Source of the DNA: Halovivax limisalsi
GTDB taxonomy: Archaea; Halobacteriota; Halobacteria; Halobacteriales; Natrialbaceae
NCBI RefSeq assembly: GCF_023093535.1
Contig: NZ_CP095757.1
Coordinates: 2,418,001 to 2,482,000 of the forward strand
Direction of reading: 5' to 3'
Length of the DNA stretch: 64,000 nt
Within the stretch, counting starts at the first letter, position 1; every line of letters starts with the position of its first letter. The notes beneath the pieces were generated by a model. That model did no database searches and had not been told where the DNA came from. It was given only the letters and a program-made list of their open reading frames with translations. The position numbers were made by a program, and so were the translations under genes. Shown here one piece after another: positions 51,335 through 60,165 of this stretch.

Positions 51335-51673
51335 ATGGAATACGTTTACGCTGCACTCATCCTGAACGAATCGGGCGAAGAGATCAACGAAGACAACCTC
51401 ACCGACGTGCTCGACGCCGCCGGCGTCGACGTCGAAGAATCGCGCGTGAAGGCGCTCGTCGCCGCGCTCGAGGACGTCGACATCGACGAGGCCGTCGCCG
51501 ACGCCGCCGCCGTGCCCGCGGCGGGTGGCGCCGGCGCTGCCGCGCCGGCCGAGGGCGGCGACGAGGAGGAGGACGAGGAGGTCGAAGAGACCAGCGACGT
51601 GCCGGACACGACGGACGACGATGACGAGGAGGACGAGGCCAGCGGCGAGGGCCTCGGCGAACTCTTCGGCTAA
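51335..51673 (+). CDS. rpl12: 50S ribosomal protein L12 (P1/P2 type)
   Basis: A 112-residue stalk protein that recruits translational GTPases. The N-terminal dimerisation domain is [42 protein letters not shown] hinge rich in Ala/Gly/Glu follows, and the tail GEGLGELFG matches that of L10. It lies 18 nt after L10 as the last gene of the operon. Confidence 0.98.
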   Translation: MEYVYAALILNESGEEINEDNLTDVLDAAGVDVEESRVKALVAALEDVDIDEAVADAAAVPAAGGAGAAAPAEGGDEEEDEEVEETSDVPDTTDDDDEEDEASGEGLGELFG

Positions 51674-51817
51674 TCCGGCCGAACACTCGCGATTTCTCAC
51701 CGTTCTGTGCGTTCGAGAGAGCCACGGCGTTCACACCGGATCGACGGCGTTCGCACCGATTGGCGGCCGCCAGCAACCAGCGGACGAATCCGCTGCCCGC
51801 CTGCGTTCTGGGCCGAC

Positions 51818-51850
51818 CATATAAATAGGAGGCCGCGGCGAAGGCCGCGG
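51818..51850 (+). promoter_or_regulatory. TctA-family gene promoter with hairpin operator
   Basis: CATATAAATAG (51818-51828) is a TATA box centred about 30 nt before ATG 51853. Between it and the start lies CCGCGGC-GAAG-GCCGCGG (51833-51850), a perfect 7-bp inverted repeat with a GAAG loop, ending 2 nt from the ATG. It would span the transcription start and could act as an operator or, if transcribed, as an RNA hairpin. Confidence 0.6.
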
Positions 51851-51852
51851 GA

Positions 51853-53109
51853 ATGGGCAGCGTCGAGTTCGTCGTCGATCCCGCGCTCTCGGTCCAACTG
51901 CTCGGCTGGACGATCGCCGGGTGTCTGGCCGGGTCGATCAGCGGCCTGATTCCGGGGCTGCACGCGAACAACTTCGCGTTCCTGCTGGCCGGCGTCGCGG
52001 CCGCGGTCCCCGGTCCGCCGCTGTTAGTCGGCGTCGCGATGCTCGCGGCGGGCGTCGTCCACACGTTCGTCAACGCCGTCCCCGCGATGGCGCTCGGCGT
52101 GCCCGACGCGGAGATGGCGTTGACGGCGCTGCCGGGCCATCGGCTCGTCCTCGCTGGTCGCGGCCGCGAGGCGATCCGTCTCTCGGCGCTCGGGAGCTTC
52201 CTGGCCATCCTCCTCGCGATGCCCCTCGCCGTGCCGGTCACCTGGGCCGTCAACCGGTGGTACGCCGTCGTGATCGACCACCTGCAGTTCGTGCTCGCCG
52301 GAGTCGTGCTCGCCCTCCTCGTCGCCGAACGAACGCCGCGACGCGTGCTCGCCGGCGGGCTCGCATTTTCGCTCGCGACGGCACTCGGGGCGCTCACGCT
52401 CGACGTCGATCCGGCGGCCCCGCTCGACGCCGGCGGCATCCTCGCGCCGGTCTTCGCCGGCTGCTTCGGTGCGCCGGTCCTGATCGATGCCGTGGCGGGC
52501 GGCGGGATTCCGCCGCAGGACGATTCGGCGATCCGAATGTCTCGCCCCGGGCTCGTTCTGACGGGCGCGGCGGGAACGGTCGCGGGTGCGGTCGTCGGCT
52601 TTCTGCCCGGAATCTCGGCCGCGATCGCCGCCGTGGGCGTGCTGGTCGTGCTCCCGGGCGGTACCGGGGGATTCGGGTCGGCCGACGATCGTAGCTACAT
52701 CGTCGCGACCAGCGGCGTCGACACCGCGAACACGGTCTTCGCACTCGTCGCGCTCTGGACGATCGGCCGGCCGCGAACCGGAGTGATGGTCGCCTTCGAC
52801 GGTACGGGAGCGCCGGTCGCGCTTCCGCTCCTGTTGCTCGCCGCGCTCGTAGCCGGCGCCTGCGGGTCCCTGGTCGTGTTCGTCGCCGGCGATCGGTATC
52901 TGGCGCTCGTCGGCCGCCTCGACTACCGGTGGCTCTCGCTGGCGATCCTGGGACTGCTGGTGGCACTGTCGGCGCTCTTCGCCGGCTGGATGGGCGTGCT
53001 CGTTTTCGCCGTCGCGAGCGCGATCGGATTGGTGCCGGTCAGACTGCGAACCCGGCGGGTTCACCTGATGGGCGTACTGATCGGCCCGCTGATGCTGGCC
53101 GGCTGGTAA
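51853..53109 (+). CDS. TctA-family (DUF112) membrane transport protein
   Basis: A 418-residue polytopic membrane protein of the archaeal TctA/DUF112 group, related to the large subunit of tripartite tricarboxylate transporters. The conserved GCLAGSISGLIPGLHANNFAF near residue 20 and GAVVGFLPGISAAIAAVGVLVVLPGG mid-protein are the duplicated Gly-Pro motifs of the family. About ten hydrophobic helices are seen. No TctB or TctC partner gene is adjacent, as is common for archaeal stand-alone forms, so substrate is unknown. Confidence 0.88.
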   Translation: MGSVEFVVDPALSVQLLGWTIAGCLAGSISGLIPGLHANNFAFLLAGVAAAVPGPPLLVGVAMLAAGVVHTFVNAVPAMALGVPDAEMALTALPGHRLVLAGRGREAIRLSALGSFLAILLAMPLAVPVTWAVNRWYAVVIDHLQFVLAGVVLALLVAERTPRRVLAGGLAFSLATALGALTLDVDPAAPLDAGGILAPVFAGCFGAPVLIDAVAGGGIPPQDDSAIRMSRPGLVLTGAAGTVAGAVVGFLPGISAAIAAVGVLVVLPGGTGGFGSADDRSYIVATSGVDTANTVFALVALWTIGRPRTGVMVAFDGTGAPVALPLLLLAALVAGACGSLVVFVAGDRYLALVGRLDYRWLSLAILGLLVALSALFAGWMGVLVFAVASAIGLVPVRLRTRRVHLMGVLIGPLMLAGW

Positions 53110-53169
53110 CCCGATGCGGAGGTCGTCGGGGCGCAGCCTATTTGCTGTCCGGTCAAGAACCCTTTCGCC

Positions 53170-53367
53170 ATGGCAGACTCGGGCCGGACGACTCGGCGGG
53201 ATCGCATCGTCGCCGGCGAGTTCGTCCTCCTTACGTGCGGGTTCGCCCTCGCGTACTGGCTCGATCACCTGGCCCTCTGGCTCGGCTGGGCGGTCGCGTG
53301 CGTCGTGCTCGCCGGAGTGACGCTCGTCTCGTTCAACCGCGGATTCGAGCCCGCGGACGGCGACTGA
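53170..53367 (+). CDS. Small two-helix membrane protein
   Basis: A 65-residue protein: basic N-terminus (DSGRTTRRDRIVAG), two hydrophobic helices (EFVLLTCGFALAYWL and LWLGWAVACVVLAGVTLVSF), then an acidic end. No family is recognised. The gene lies 60 nt after the TctA-family gene and could belong to its operon; the function is unknown. Confidence 0.6.
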   Translation: MADSGRTTRRDRIVAGEFVLLTCGFALAYWLDHLALWLGWAVACVVLAGVTLVSFNRGFEPADGD

Positions 53368-53436
53368 GACCCGGGAGTGCCGGGAGCGTCACCCCGAAAG
53401 ACAACCGTTAAAAGCGCCCGCCGGGAACTGGCGGGT

Positions 53437-53616
53437 ATGAGTACGACCGAGGAACGCGGCGGGCGCGCGTGCGTCTCCTGTGGCATCGACGTCTCGGGGA
53501 CGAACGCGGCGAGGTTCAAGTGCCCCGACTGCGGCGCGCAAATCTACCGGTGTGCGACCTGCCGGAAGCAGAGCAACCTCTACGAGTGTCCCGACTGCGG
53601 CTTTACCGGTCCCTGA
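53437..53616 (+). CDS. CPxCG zinc-finger protein, HVO_2753 family
   Basis: A 59-residue protein with four Cys-pair knuckles: CVSC, CPDCG, CATC and CPDCG, so it binds two zinc ions in a treble-clef-like arrangement. The ending [13 protein letters not shown] is the family hallmark. The Haloferax homologue HVO_2753 has been studied as a two-zinc mini-protein affecting swarming and biofilm. It is directly followed (6 nt) by aEF-1 beta, a conserved pairing suggesting a translation link. Confidence 0.9.
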   Translation: MSTTEERGGRACVSCGIDVSGTNAARFKCPDCGAQIYRCATCRKQSNLYECPDCGFTGP

Positions 53617-53622
53617 TCAGCC

Positions 53623-53889
53623 ATGGGGAAAGTAGCAGCCAAAATCAAGGTCATGCCGAACAGCCCCGAAATCGACCTCGACGAGCTCCAGGAACGCCTG
53701 GAATCCTCGCTCCCTGAAGGGGCGAAGATCAACGGCGTCGAGCGTGAAGACGTCGCCTTCGGCCTCGTCGCGCTCATTCCCACCGTCATCGTTCCCGACG
53801 GCTCGGGCGGCACGGAGGCCGTCGAAGAGGAGTTCGGCTCCGTCGAGGGTGTCGAGAGCGTCGACGTCGAGAACGTCGGTCGCATCTGA
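53623..53889 (+). CDS. ef1b: Translation elongation factor 1-beta (aEF-1B)
   Basis: The 88-residue guanine nucleotide exchange factor for aEF-1 alpha. Conserved sequence is [24 protein letters not shown], then [27 protein letters not shown], as in archaeal aEF-1 beta. It is co-transcribed with the preceding zinc-finger gene. Confidence 0.97.
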   Translation: MGKVAAKIKVMPNSPEIDLDELQERLESSLPEGAKINGVEREDVAFGLVALIPTVIVPDGSGGTEAVEEEFGSVEGVESVDVENVGRI

Positions 53890-53998
53890 ACGCCCGCCAT
53901 ACTGAGTACTTCGTCGTCAATCGCGACCAGCGGACGCTATCGGACGACCGTCGGTGATAGCCCGTCGATCTGCTTCGAACGGAGGTCCCGTACCGTCG

Positions 53999-54427
53999 TC
54001 AGTCCGTCGCGTCGGAACTGTCGGTTCGCGCGGAGAGGAGTTTCGCACTCGCCGGCGAGAGATCGACGGAGACGTCCCGGTTCAGCCCCTTGCTGATCTC
54101 GTTGATGTTCTTCGAGAGAACCGTCAGAATGTCCGGCGGGTTCGGATAGACGAGCATGTTCCCGTCTTTCCCTTCGGTCGCCAGCTGAGTGTCGTTGATC
54201 ATCACCTGATCGTCGTGGATCGACGCGGTGACGACCGGCAGCGCTTCGGGTTTGCCGGGTTCGTCGTCGCGAACCGTCCGTATGTGGACGGAATCGAGAT
54301 CGATGACGTCCTTGTGTTCGCGGATGCGTTCGGCACAGCGGACCATGTCGTTGACGAGATCCTGCCGTTCGGTCTCGCCGTGGTCGCGTTCGTAGCAGTG
54401 TTCGCAGACCCGCAGTTCGATGCGCAT
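53999..54427 (-). CDS. Conserved haloarchaeal protein of unknown function
   Basis: A 142-residue soluble acidic protein beginning MRIELRVCEHCYERDHGETERQDLVNDMVRC. Two cysteines (CEHC) near the start and another Cys nearby may bind metal. The centre has strand-like DSVHIRTVRDDE, VVTASIHDDQVMIND and the helix PDILTVLSKNINEIS. No family I can name. ATG at 54427 is chosen because the further upstream frame is non-coding-like. Confidence 0.68.
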   Translation of the reverse strand: MRIELRVCEHCYERDHGETERQDLVNDMVRCAERIREHKDVIDLDSVHIRTVRDDEPGKPEALPVVTASIHDDQVMINDTQLATEGKDGNMLVYPNPPDILTVLSKNINEISKGLNRDVSVDLSPASAKLLSARTDSSDATD

Positions 54428-54579
54428 GGGCGTCCCTAACCGTCGCAATCGGATGAGAATTCCGTTCGAACCGCCGTCGCCGTTCGATCGACCCGTCGCG
54501 TGGCGGTTCTCCGCCACGGAGTGAGTCAACCGCCACGCGATCAGCTCTCACCCGGCGGTCATTCCACCCGCGCAGTCAC

Positions 54580-55266
54580 TCACCGACCGTCCGCGAGTTC
54601 GTCGGCGATCTCGCGGATGCGATCGGAACCGGCCTGGGCGTAACCGCCGTGATGGCAGATGACGTGGGCGACGTCGCGGCCGGCGAGCCGGTCGACCGAC
54701 TCGGCCGCGGCGTCCACGTCGATCGTGTAACCGGGTTTCGGGCCCGAAAGGACCTCGTCCCCGTCCGACGTCAGCGCGTCCCCGGCGACGAGGAGACGTT
54801 CGTCGGGGAGGTACAGCGAGACGTGCCCCGCCGTGTGGCCGGGCGTCTCGACGACGCGGACGGGTCCGGCCTCGGATTCGAACTCGTCCCCGTCCGCGAG
54901 GTGCTCGTCGATTGACGTCGGCGGATACCGGCCGTCCCCGGACCCCTTTACGGGATCCTCGTCTCCGTCGACGTGGGGCGCCTCGTCGGGGTGGGCGGCG
55001 ACCGTGACGTCGGTTCGATCCCGCATGGCGGCGAGTCCGCCGGCGTGGTCGGCGTCGTGGTGCGTGAGGAGGACGCGCTCGACGTCCGACAGGTCGAACC
55101 CGGCGTCCGAGAGGGCGCGTTCCAGCTCCCCTAGCTCGCCCTCCGGGCCGACGTCGACGAGGAGGAGTCCGGCGTCGGTCTCGATCGCCGTGGGGGTGAT
55201 CGAGACCGTTCGGTCCCCGAACGGCACCGACATCGTGAGCGCGTGGACCGTGGTGTCGTCGGTCAT
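54580..55266 (-). CDS. Metallo-beta-lactamase-fold hydrolase
   Basis: A 228-residue MBL-fold protein. Metal ligands are seen in LLTHHDADHAGG (HxHxDH variant with His-His), VETPGHTAGHVSLY and LLVAGDALTSDG, with a C-terminal His in HVICHHGGY. The first motif reads HHDADH, the classic pattern for a dinuclear zinc site. Substrate may be a thioester or lactone; it is not predictable. ATG at 55266 is used; the frame continues to 55950 in antisense of the neighbouring methyltransferase gene. Confidence 0.9.
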   Translation of the reverse strand: MTDDTTVHALTMSVPFGDRTVSITPTAIETDAGLLLVDVGPEGELGELERALSDAGFDLSDVERVLLTHHDADHAGGLAAMRDRTDVTVAAHPDEAPHVDGDEDPVKGSGDGRYPPTSIDEHLADGDEFESEAGPVRVVETPGHTAGHVSLYLPDERLLVAGDALTSDGDEVLSGPKPGYTIDVDAAAESVDRLAGRDVAHVICHHGGYAQAGSDRIREIADELADGR

Positions 55267-55343
55267 CACTCGAGAATTCGGCCCGCGGGAGGAAAGTGTA
55301 GCGGTGGACGGCCATCGGTCGGGCGACCGGTGACGTTCGAGGC

Positions 55344-56192
55344 TCACTCCGGAGGCGTGGGGCGGGCCACGGCGAGGTAGCCAGCGCCGGCGTCCCACGT
55401 TTCGACCACGTCGACGGTCTCGAAGGTGGCCTCGAGGAGTTCGAGCGTGTCGACGCCTCGCTGGTGATTCACGGTGCGTGCGATGACTCGCTCGTACAGC
55501 GGGTTCAGAAACCGAAACGGGCCGTCGGTCAGCGGGCGCGAGTCGAGCACGGCGAAGCGGCCGTCTGGTGCCAGCGCGTCGCGGACGTTCTCGAGTGCGC
55601 CCGCCGCATCGGGGAACGTGTGGAGCGCGAACGTCGTGACGACGGCGTCGAACGCGTCGTCGGGGCCACAGGTCGCCGCGGCGTCGGCCCGGACGACGTG
55701 GACGTTCTCCCAGCCCCGTTCGTCGACCGCTTTTCGCGCCGACTGCACCATCCCGGACGAGTAGTCGAGACCGACGACGGTTCCGTCGGGGCCGACGGCC
55801 TCGCGCAGTCGTTCGAAGTTCGTCCCCGGCCCGCACGCGAGATCGAGGACGGTCTCGCCGGACTCGAGAGCGAGCGCGTCGAACGTCTCGTCTCGCATCC
55901 CCGCCGTCAGAGCCATCACCCGATCGTAGAGCCAATCGCGGTCGCTCCACCAGTCGTAGAGCGATCGCCCTCGATCGCCTTCGGCTCTCGTCGGTTCCGA
56001 TCCCCCTGGATCGGTCGTGACGACAGTCGCCCCATCGGCCCGGAAGCTATCGAGGAGGGCAGAATCGACGGTGTTCCTGCCCGTCGTCTCGGTAGTTGTC
56101 GCGTCCATCGAGGACGGTCGATGCTCGCCCTCGGCGACGCCTGGCTCCGTCCCGTGCCCCGCCCGTCGTCCGTCGTCCGCGTTCGAAGTCAT
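55344..56192 (-). CDS. Class I SAM-dependent methyltransferase (UbiE-like)
   Basis: A 282-residue methyltransferase with an N-terminal acidic extension of ~60 residues. The catalytic core has motif I VLDLACGPGTNFERL, acidic motif II VVGLDYSSGMV, VVRADAA and DAVVTTFALHTFPD. The late segment GRFAVLDSRPLTDGPFRF is of UbiE/menaquinone type, but the methyl acceptor is unknown. An alternative start is the ATG at 56108 (MDATTTE). Its 3' end lies 77 nt from the MBL gene on the same strand. Confidence 0.87.
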   Translation of the reverse strand: MTSNADDGRRAGHGTEPGVAEGEHRPSSMDATTTETTGRNTVDSALLDSFRADGATVVTTDPGGSEPTRAEGDRGRSLYDWWSDRDWLYDRVMALTAGMRDETFDALALESGETVLDLACGPGTNFERLREAVGPDGTVVGLDYSSGMVQSARKAVDERGWENVHVVRADAAATCGPDDAFDAVVTTFALHTFPDAAGALENVRDALAPDGRFAVLDSRPLTDGPFRFLNPLYERVIARTVNHQRGVDTLELLEATFETVDVVETWDAGAGYLAVARPTPPE

Positions 56193-56255
56193 TCGCGCTC
56201 GATCGTGAGTTCGATCGCCGACTCCCTCACTCCACCGACGATCCCTTTCGGCCGT

Positions 56256-57215
56256 TTAAGTCCCCCGACGCGATCGCATCGATGGCTCTCGACGTAGTCG
56301 CCAGGTTCGCGGCCGGTTGGATCCGACCGCGTGGGCGAGCAGTTCGTTCTCCGCGGGAAGGGGTCGTTCGAGGATGCGTTCGGGCCGTTCGAGCAGCCGT
56401 TTCAACGCGAACGCCGTCCCGCGCGCCATCGGGTTCCACGTGTTCGCGTACGCCTCGTACACCCGTTCGAACGAATCGGCTTCCATGAATTGCAGGAGTC
56501 GGACGCCGTCGGCGCTGCGATCGAGGAAGATCGTCTCGGTGTACATACCCTCGGCCCGGAGGATCGCCTCTTCCCAGGCGGTCGTCGACCGCTCGATCCA
56601 GCCCCCGCTCGATTCGTGCGGGGAGGCCGCCATCCACTCGACGAGCCATGACGCGACCCCGGGTTTGACGCGCAGCTCGACCAGAGCCACCTCGACGGAT
56701 TGACCGGCCGATACAGCCGGCGAGATCACCGGTGCGTCCCGTTCGGCGACGGCAACCGACGCACGCGGACGTTCCGGATGCCACGCGTGGGTGAGGACGG
56801 CCTCGCTCGAGAGGGTCCCGCCGATCGCCCGCGCTCGATCCGACGTGGCCAGGTGTTCGCCCAGCCCGGCGTCGGACAGCGGCGACTGCGTCCTGAGGTG
56901 TCGGGCGATCGACGCCCCGGTGCGGTCGCTTCCGGTACCCGTCAGCTCGAGTTCGAGATACCAGGTGAGCGTCGGATCGTCGCTCGATTCCTCGAGAAAG
57001 ATCGAGGCCGTGTGGACACCGTCGATCCCCGTCAGGGCGCTCGGACCGTCGACCGACCGATCACTCGATACGTGCGCCACCACGTCGCGGATGGATCCCG
57101 CGGCATTGGAGCGAATCGGTTCCCTGACGAGAACAACGGACGTCAGTCGTTCGAACGGGTTCGCCGGCAGCGTCTCGTCGGCGTCGCCGTCACCGTCGCG
57201 GGTACGTTCTTCCAT
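56256..57215 (-). CDS. Two-domain haloarchaeal protein with DUF6176-like halves
   Basis: A 319-residue acidic protein in which two segments have a similar pattern. Residues ~28-110 read SVVLVREPIRSNAAGSIRDV, then DGVHTASIFLEESSD and LTWYLELELTG. Residues ~175-255 read EVALVELRVKPGVASWLVEWM, then EGMYTETIFLDRSADGVRLLQFME. This suggests an internal duplication of a ferredoxin-like alpha-beta unit resembling DUF6176. Functional role is unknown. The last ~25 residues are Arg-rich and unusual. The stop codon overlaps a TTTAAG element likely used by the downstream methyltransferase gene. Confidence 0.6.
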   Translation of the reverse strand: MEERTRDGDGDADETLPANPFERLTSVVLVREPIRSNAAGSIRDVVAHVSSDRSVDGPSALTGIDGVHTASIFLEESSDDPTLTWYLELELTGTGSDRTGASIARHLRTQSPLSDAGLGEHLATSDRARAIGGTLSSEAVLTHAWHPERPRASVAVAERDAPVISPAVSAGQSVEVALVELRVKPGVASWLVEWMAASPHESSGGWIERSTTAWEEAILRAEGMYTETIFLDRSADGVRLLQFMEADSFERVYEAYANTWNPMARGTAFALKRLLERPERILERPLPAENELLAHAVGSNRPRTWRLRREPSMRSRRGT

Positions 57216-57267
57216 ACGCCGAGTGGTTGCCGCGGCCGGGAGAACGCACGCCCGATATGGTTCCCGG

Positions 57268-57275
57268 TTTTATAT
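57268..57275 (+). promoter_or_regulatory. TATA box of the Bat-type regulator gene
   Basis: TTTTATAT is centred about 27 nt before GTG 57298, which fixes that GTG as the likely leaderless start rather than the ATG at 57274, which overlaps the TATA box. Confidence 0.65.
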
Positions 57276-57297
57276 GGGTCCGCTGCAATCGTCGGCT

Positions 57298-57945
57298 GTG
57301 AAGTCCCTCAGGATCGCGATCAGACCGAATGCGGAGTTGATGGCGCCGGAGGGGAACCTGGCCGTCGCCGCGACCGGCGTCGACCGACACCTGATTCTCG
57401 GCGGCTCCGTCCTCGACGGCACGGAGACGACGATCTCGTACGTCGAAGGCGCCGCCGAGGACGTCGAGCCGATCCTCGAGTCGGCGCCGACCGTCGACGA
57501 GTACGATATCACGCCGACCGACGGCGGGTGCTTCGTGTACTGTCGACAGGAACTGTCCGAGTCGGCGCTGACGCTGTTCGACGCGTTCTTTCAGGACACG
57601 ATCGTCGTTGTGCCGCCCTACGAGTGCCGATCCGACGGGTCGATTCGCATGACCGTCGTCGGATCACCGTCGGAGGTCCAGGCCGTTCTCGAGGAGTTCC
57701 CGGACGCGGTCGACGTGGACGTGCTTCGCGTCGGGGATACCGTCGGCGGCCCGGCGAGCGAACTCTCCGAGCGACAGCGGGAGGCAGTCGCCGTCGCGTG
57801 GGACTGCGGCTACTACGACGTGCCCCGCGATCGGGGGATCGAGGCCGTCGCAGCCGACCTCGACTGTGCGGTGTCGACGGCCTCCGACCTCCTCCGACGG
57901 GCCGAGTCGCGGCTGGTCGCGAACGCGCTCGACGTGCGGCGGTAA
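57298..57945 (+). CDS. Bacterio-opsin-activator-type HTH regulator
   Basis: A 215-residue transcription factor with an N-terminal unassigned alpha/beta domain (KSLRIAIRPNAELMAPEGNLAVAA, PTVDEYDITPTDGG). The C-terminal HTH-10 domain has LSERQREAVAVAWDCGYYDVPRDRGIEAVAADLDCAVSTASDLLRRAESRLV, the signature of haloarchaeal Bat-like regulators. The N-terminal half may sense a ligand. GTG at 57298 is chosen from the promoter position. It is divergent from the DUF6176-like gene. Target genes are unknown. Confidence 0.9.
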   Translation: MKSLRIAIRPNAELMAPEGNLAVAATGVDRHLILGGSVLDGTETTISYVEGAAEDVEPILESAPTVDEYDITPTDGGCFVYCRQELSESALTLFDAFFQDTIVVVPPYECRSDGSIRMTVVGSPSEVQAVLEEFPDAVDVDVLRVGDTVGGPASELSERQREAVAVAWDCGYYDVPRDRGIEAVAADLDCAVSTASDLLRRAESRLVANALDVRR

Positions 57946-57977
57946 CGGCGGCCGGTTCGGACGACCCCGAGCGAGAA

Positions 57978-59138
57978 TCAGGAAAGCGCCACGTCGATCG
58001 CGCGCTCGAGGTCGGTGATCTGATCGTCGACGTGTTCGATGCCGACGCTGACCCGAATCAGACTGTCGGTCAACCCGGCGGCGATGCGCTCCTCGCGCGG
58101 CACGGCCGCGTGCGTCATCGGTGCCGGTTGTTCGATCAGGCTCTCGACGCCGCCGAGACTCTCCGCGAGCGTGAACACCTCGGTGTTCGAGACGACGGCG
58201 CTCGCCTCGTCCATCGTCGCGTGGAGTTCGAAGCTCAGCATGCCGCCGAAGTCGTCCATCTGGCGCGCGGCGAGCTCGTGACCCGGGTGGGATTCGAGAC
58301 CGGGATAGTACACCGTCTCGACGTCCGGGTGGTCGTCGAGCCACTCGGCGATCGCCCGGGCGTTCTCGCAGTGGCGATCCATCCGGACTGGTAGCGTCTT
58401 CGTCCCCCGGAGCACGAGAAAGCTCTCGAACGGGCCGGGCGTCGCACCGACGGCGTTCTGGTAGAAGCCGAAGCGCTCGTCCAGCTCCGCGTCGTTGGTC
58501 AGCAGGGCGCCGCCGACGACGTCGGAGTGGCCGCCGAGGTACTTCGTGAGCGAGTGCGAGACGACGTCGGCGCCGAGTTCGAGCGGGCGCTGGAGGTACG
58601 GCGTCGCGAACGTGTTGTCGATCGCGCAGATGGCGTCGTGGGCGTGGGCGATCTCCGCCGCACCCTCGACGTCGACGATCGACATGAGCGGATTCGTCGG
58701 CGTCTCGAGCCAGAGGAGTTCCGTGCTCTCGCGGAAGCCGGCCTCGATCGCGTCGAGGTCGGTCATGTCGACGAAGGTGAATTCGAGGTCGTAGTCCTCG
58801 TAGACCTGCGTGAAGATCCGGTGGGTGCCGCCGTAGACGTCGTTGCCGGTGACGACGTGATCGCCGGCTTCGAGCAGGTTGAGTACCGTGTTGATAGAGC
58901 CCATCCCGCTCGAGAAACACCGGCCGTAGTCGGCCGATTCCAGGCTGGCGAGGTTCGCTTCCAGGTCCGCACGGGTCGGATTACCCGTCCGCGAGTACTC
59001 GTAGCCGCGATGGTCGCCAGGGGCGGTCTGCTCGTAGGTGGAGTTGGCGTGGATCGGGGTCATCAGCGCTCCCGTCTCCGGATCCGGTTCCTGGCCGGCG
59101 TGGATCGATCGGGTCTCGAACCGAAAGTCGTCGTCCAT
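57978..59138 (-). CDS. Cystathionine gamma-synthase/lyase family PLP enzyme
   Basis: A 386-residue PLP-dependent trans-sulfuration enzyme. The PLP lysine is in VVSHSLTKYLGGHSDVVGG; earlier motifs are YEYSRTGNPTRADLEANLASLE, CFSSGMGSINTVL and DNTFATPYLQRPLELGAD. The C-terminal RVSVGIEHVDDQITDLE block is typical. Sequence cannot separate gamma-synthase, gamma-lyase and O-acetylhomoserine sulfhydrylase. ATG at 59138 begins MDDDFRFETRSIHAGQ as expected. A TATA-like CAGTATAACGG (minus strand, 59163-59173) supports leaderless initiation. Confidence 0.93.
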   Translation of the reverse strand: MDDDFRFETRSIHAGQEPDPETGALMTPIHANSTYEQTAPGDHRGYEYSRTGNPTRADLEANLASLESADYGRCFSSGMGSINTVLNLLEAGDHVVTGNDVYGGTHRIFTQVYEDYDLEFTFVDMTDLDAIEAGFRESTELLWLETPTNPLMSIVDVEGAAEIAHAHDAICAIDNTFATPYLQRPLELGADVVSHSLTKYLGGHSDVVGGALLTNDAELDERFGFYQNAVGATPGPFESFLVLRGTKTLPVRMDRHCENARAIAEWLDDHPDVETVYYPGLESHPGHELAARQMDDFGGMLSFELHATMDEASAVVSNTEVFTLAESLGGVESLIEQPAPMTHAAVPREERIAAGLTDSLIRVSVGIEHVDDQITDLERAIDVALS

Positions 59139-59372
59139 GCGCGGGCCAACGACTCCCGAGACCGTTATACTGTCGAAGCGAAAGTGGCTGAAGAAAGCCC
59201 GCGATCGGTGGAGGGTGACGACTTCGGGGAAGCCGAACGCCGCAGAGTGCGAGCCGGCGCGATGGATGTCGCGTGATCGCACGCCGAACCGGACCGTCGA
59301 CGCGCGGTCCCGTCCTGGCGCCCGCGGAACGTGCCTTTTATAACTGTCACGGAGAAACGGGGACGTACGACT

Positions 59373-59666
59373 ATGCCGAAATCAAATGGCCCTCGACAGG
59401 GAACTCGAAACAAACTCCGCAACGACCCCCGCGAGCGGGGCACGTCGCCGCCGCAGCGCGCGATTCAGGACTACGAGACAGGCCAGAAGGTCCACCTGAA
59501 GATCGATCCGAGCGTCCCCGACGGCCGCTTTCATCCCCGGTTCGACGGTCGCACCGGCGAGGTCGTCGGCACCCAGGGCAACGCGTTCCAGGTTGCCGTC
59601 ACGGACGGCGGGAGCGAGAAGACGGTGATCGTCACCGCCGCTCACCTTCGCGCTCAGGACGAATGA
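59373..59666 (+). CDS. rpl21e: 50S ribosomal protein L21e
   Basis: The 97-residue archaeal/eukaryotic ribosomal protein L21e. It contains [50 protein letters not shown] and a C-terminal strand [14 protein letters not shown] at 59373 gives the family N-terminus. It starts the cluster L21e-RpoF-DUF655-KsgA, and its stop overlaps the rpoF start. Confidence 0.97.
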   Translation: MPKSNGPRQGTRNKLRNDPRERGTSPPQRAIQDYETGQKVHLKIDPSVPDGRFHPRFDGRTGEVVGTQGNAFQVAVTDGGSEKTVIVTAAHLRAQDE

Positions 59667-60019
59667 CCATCTTCAAGGAGATCGTCGACGAGGAGTACCT
59701 GACGGTTTCGGAGGCCAAGGAGCTCCTCTCGGATATCGAGGCCGATCGCGCGCTCGACGAGGATCGCGAACTCCGCTACGAGCTCGCCCGCGCGATCGAC
59801 CACACCAATCGGTTCGCCGTCCTCGCACCCGAGGAGTCGCGCGAACTCGTCGCGGAACTCGAGGGTCTCGAGAAGGTGTCCGAACCGACCGCCTTCAAGA
59901 TCGCGAATCTCCTGCCCCGCGATCGCGACGAACTGCGGGCGGTCTTCGCCCAGGAGCGGTACTCGCTATCGGGCGACGAACTCGACGAGATTCTCGCCAT
60001 CGTCGCGCGCTACGCCTGA
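59663..60019 (+). CDS. rpoF: DNA-directed RNA polymerase subunit F
   Basis: A 118-residue subunit F (Rpb4 homologue), part of the RNA polymerase stalk with RpoE. It reads [30 protein letters not shown] and ends [17 protein letters not shown] ([18 protein letters not shown]), then [18 protein letters not shown]. The start overlaps the L21e stop (ATGA). In-frame ORF extension upstream is not part of the protein. Confidence 0.96.
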   Translation: MTIFKEIVDEEYLTVSEAKELLSDIEADRALDEDRELRYELARAIDHTNRFAVLAPEESRELVAELEGLEKVSEPTAFKIANLLPRDRDELRAVFAQERYSLSGDELDEILAIVARYA

Positions 60020-60165
60020 GGGCGACGGCGGCTCCAGTCGACCGCGTCGCGGACCCGTCGAGTTCACGACGATTTCGGTGGCGGCCGCGAACCGGACCGA
60101 CGGCTGCTTCGAGGGCCGAACTGTTGGGGATTCTTTAAGTGATCGGTGGTCGTACCGACACGGTG

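Noticed and set aside
51724-51766. Short direct repeat ACGGCGTTC(A/G)CACCG after the L12 gene
   Set aside because: Two copies of ~15 nt in GC-rich intergenic DNA with no phasing or conserved context; too weak to interpret.
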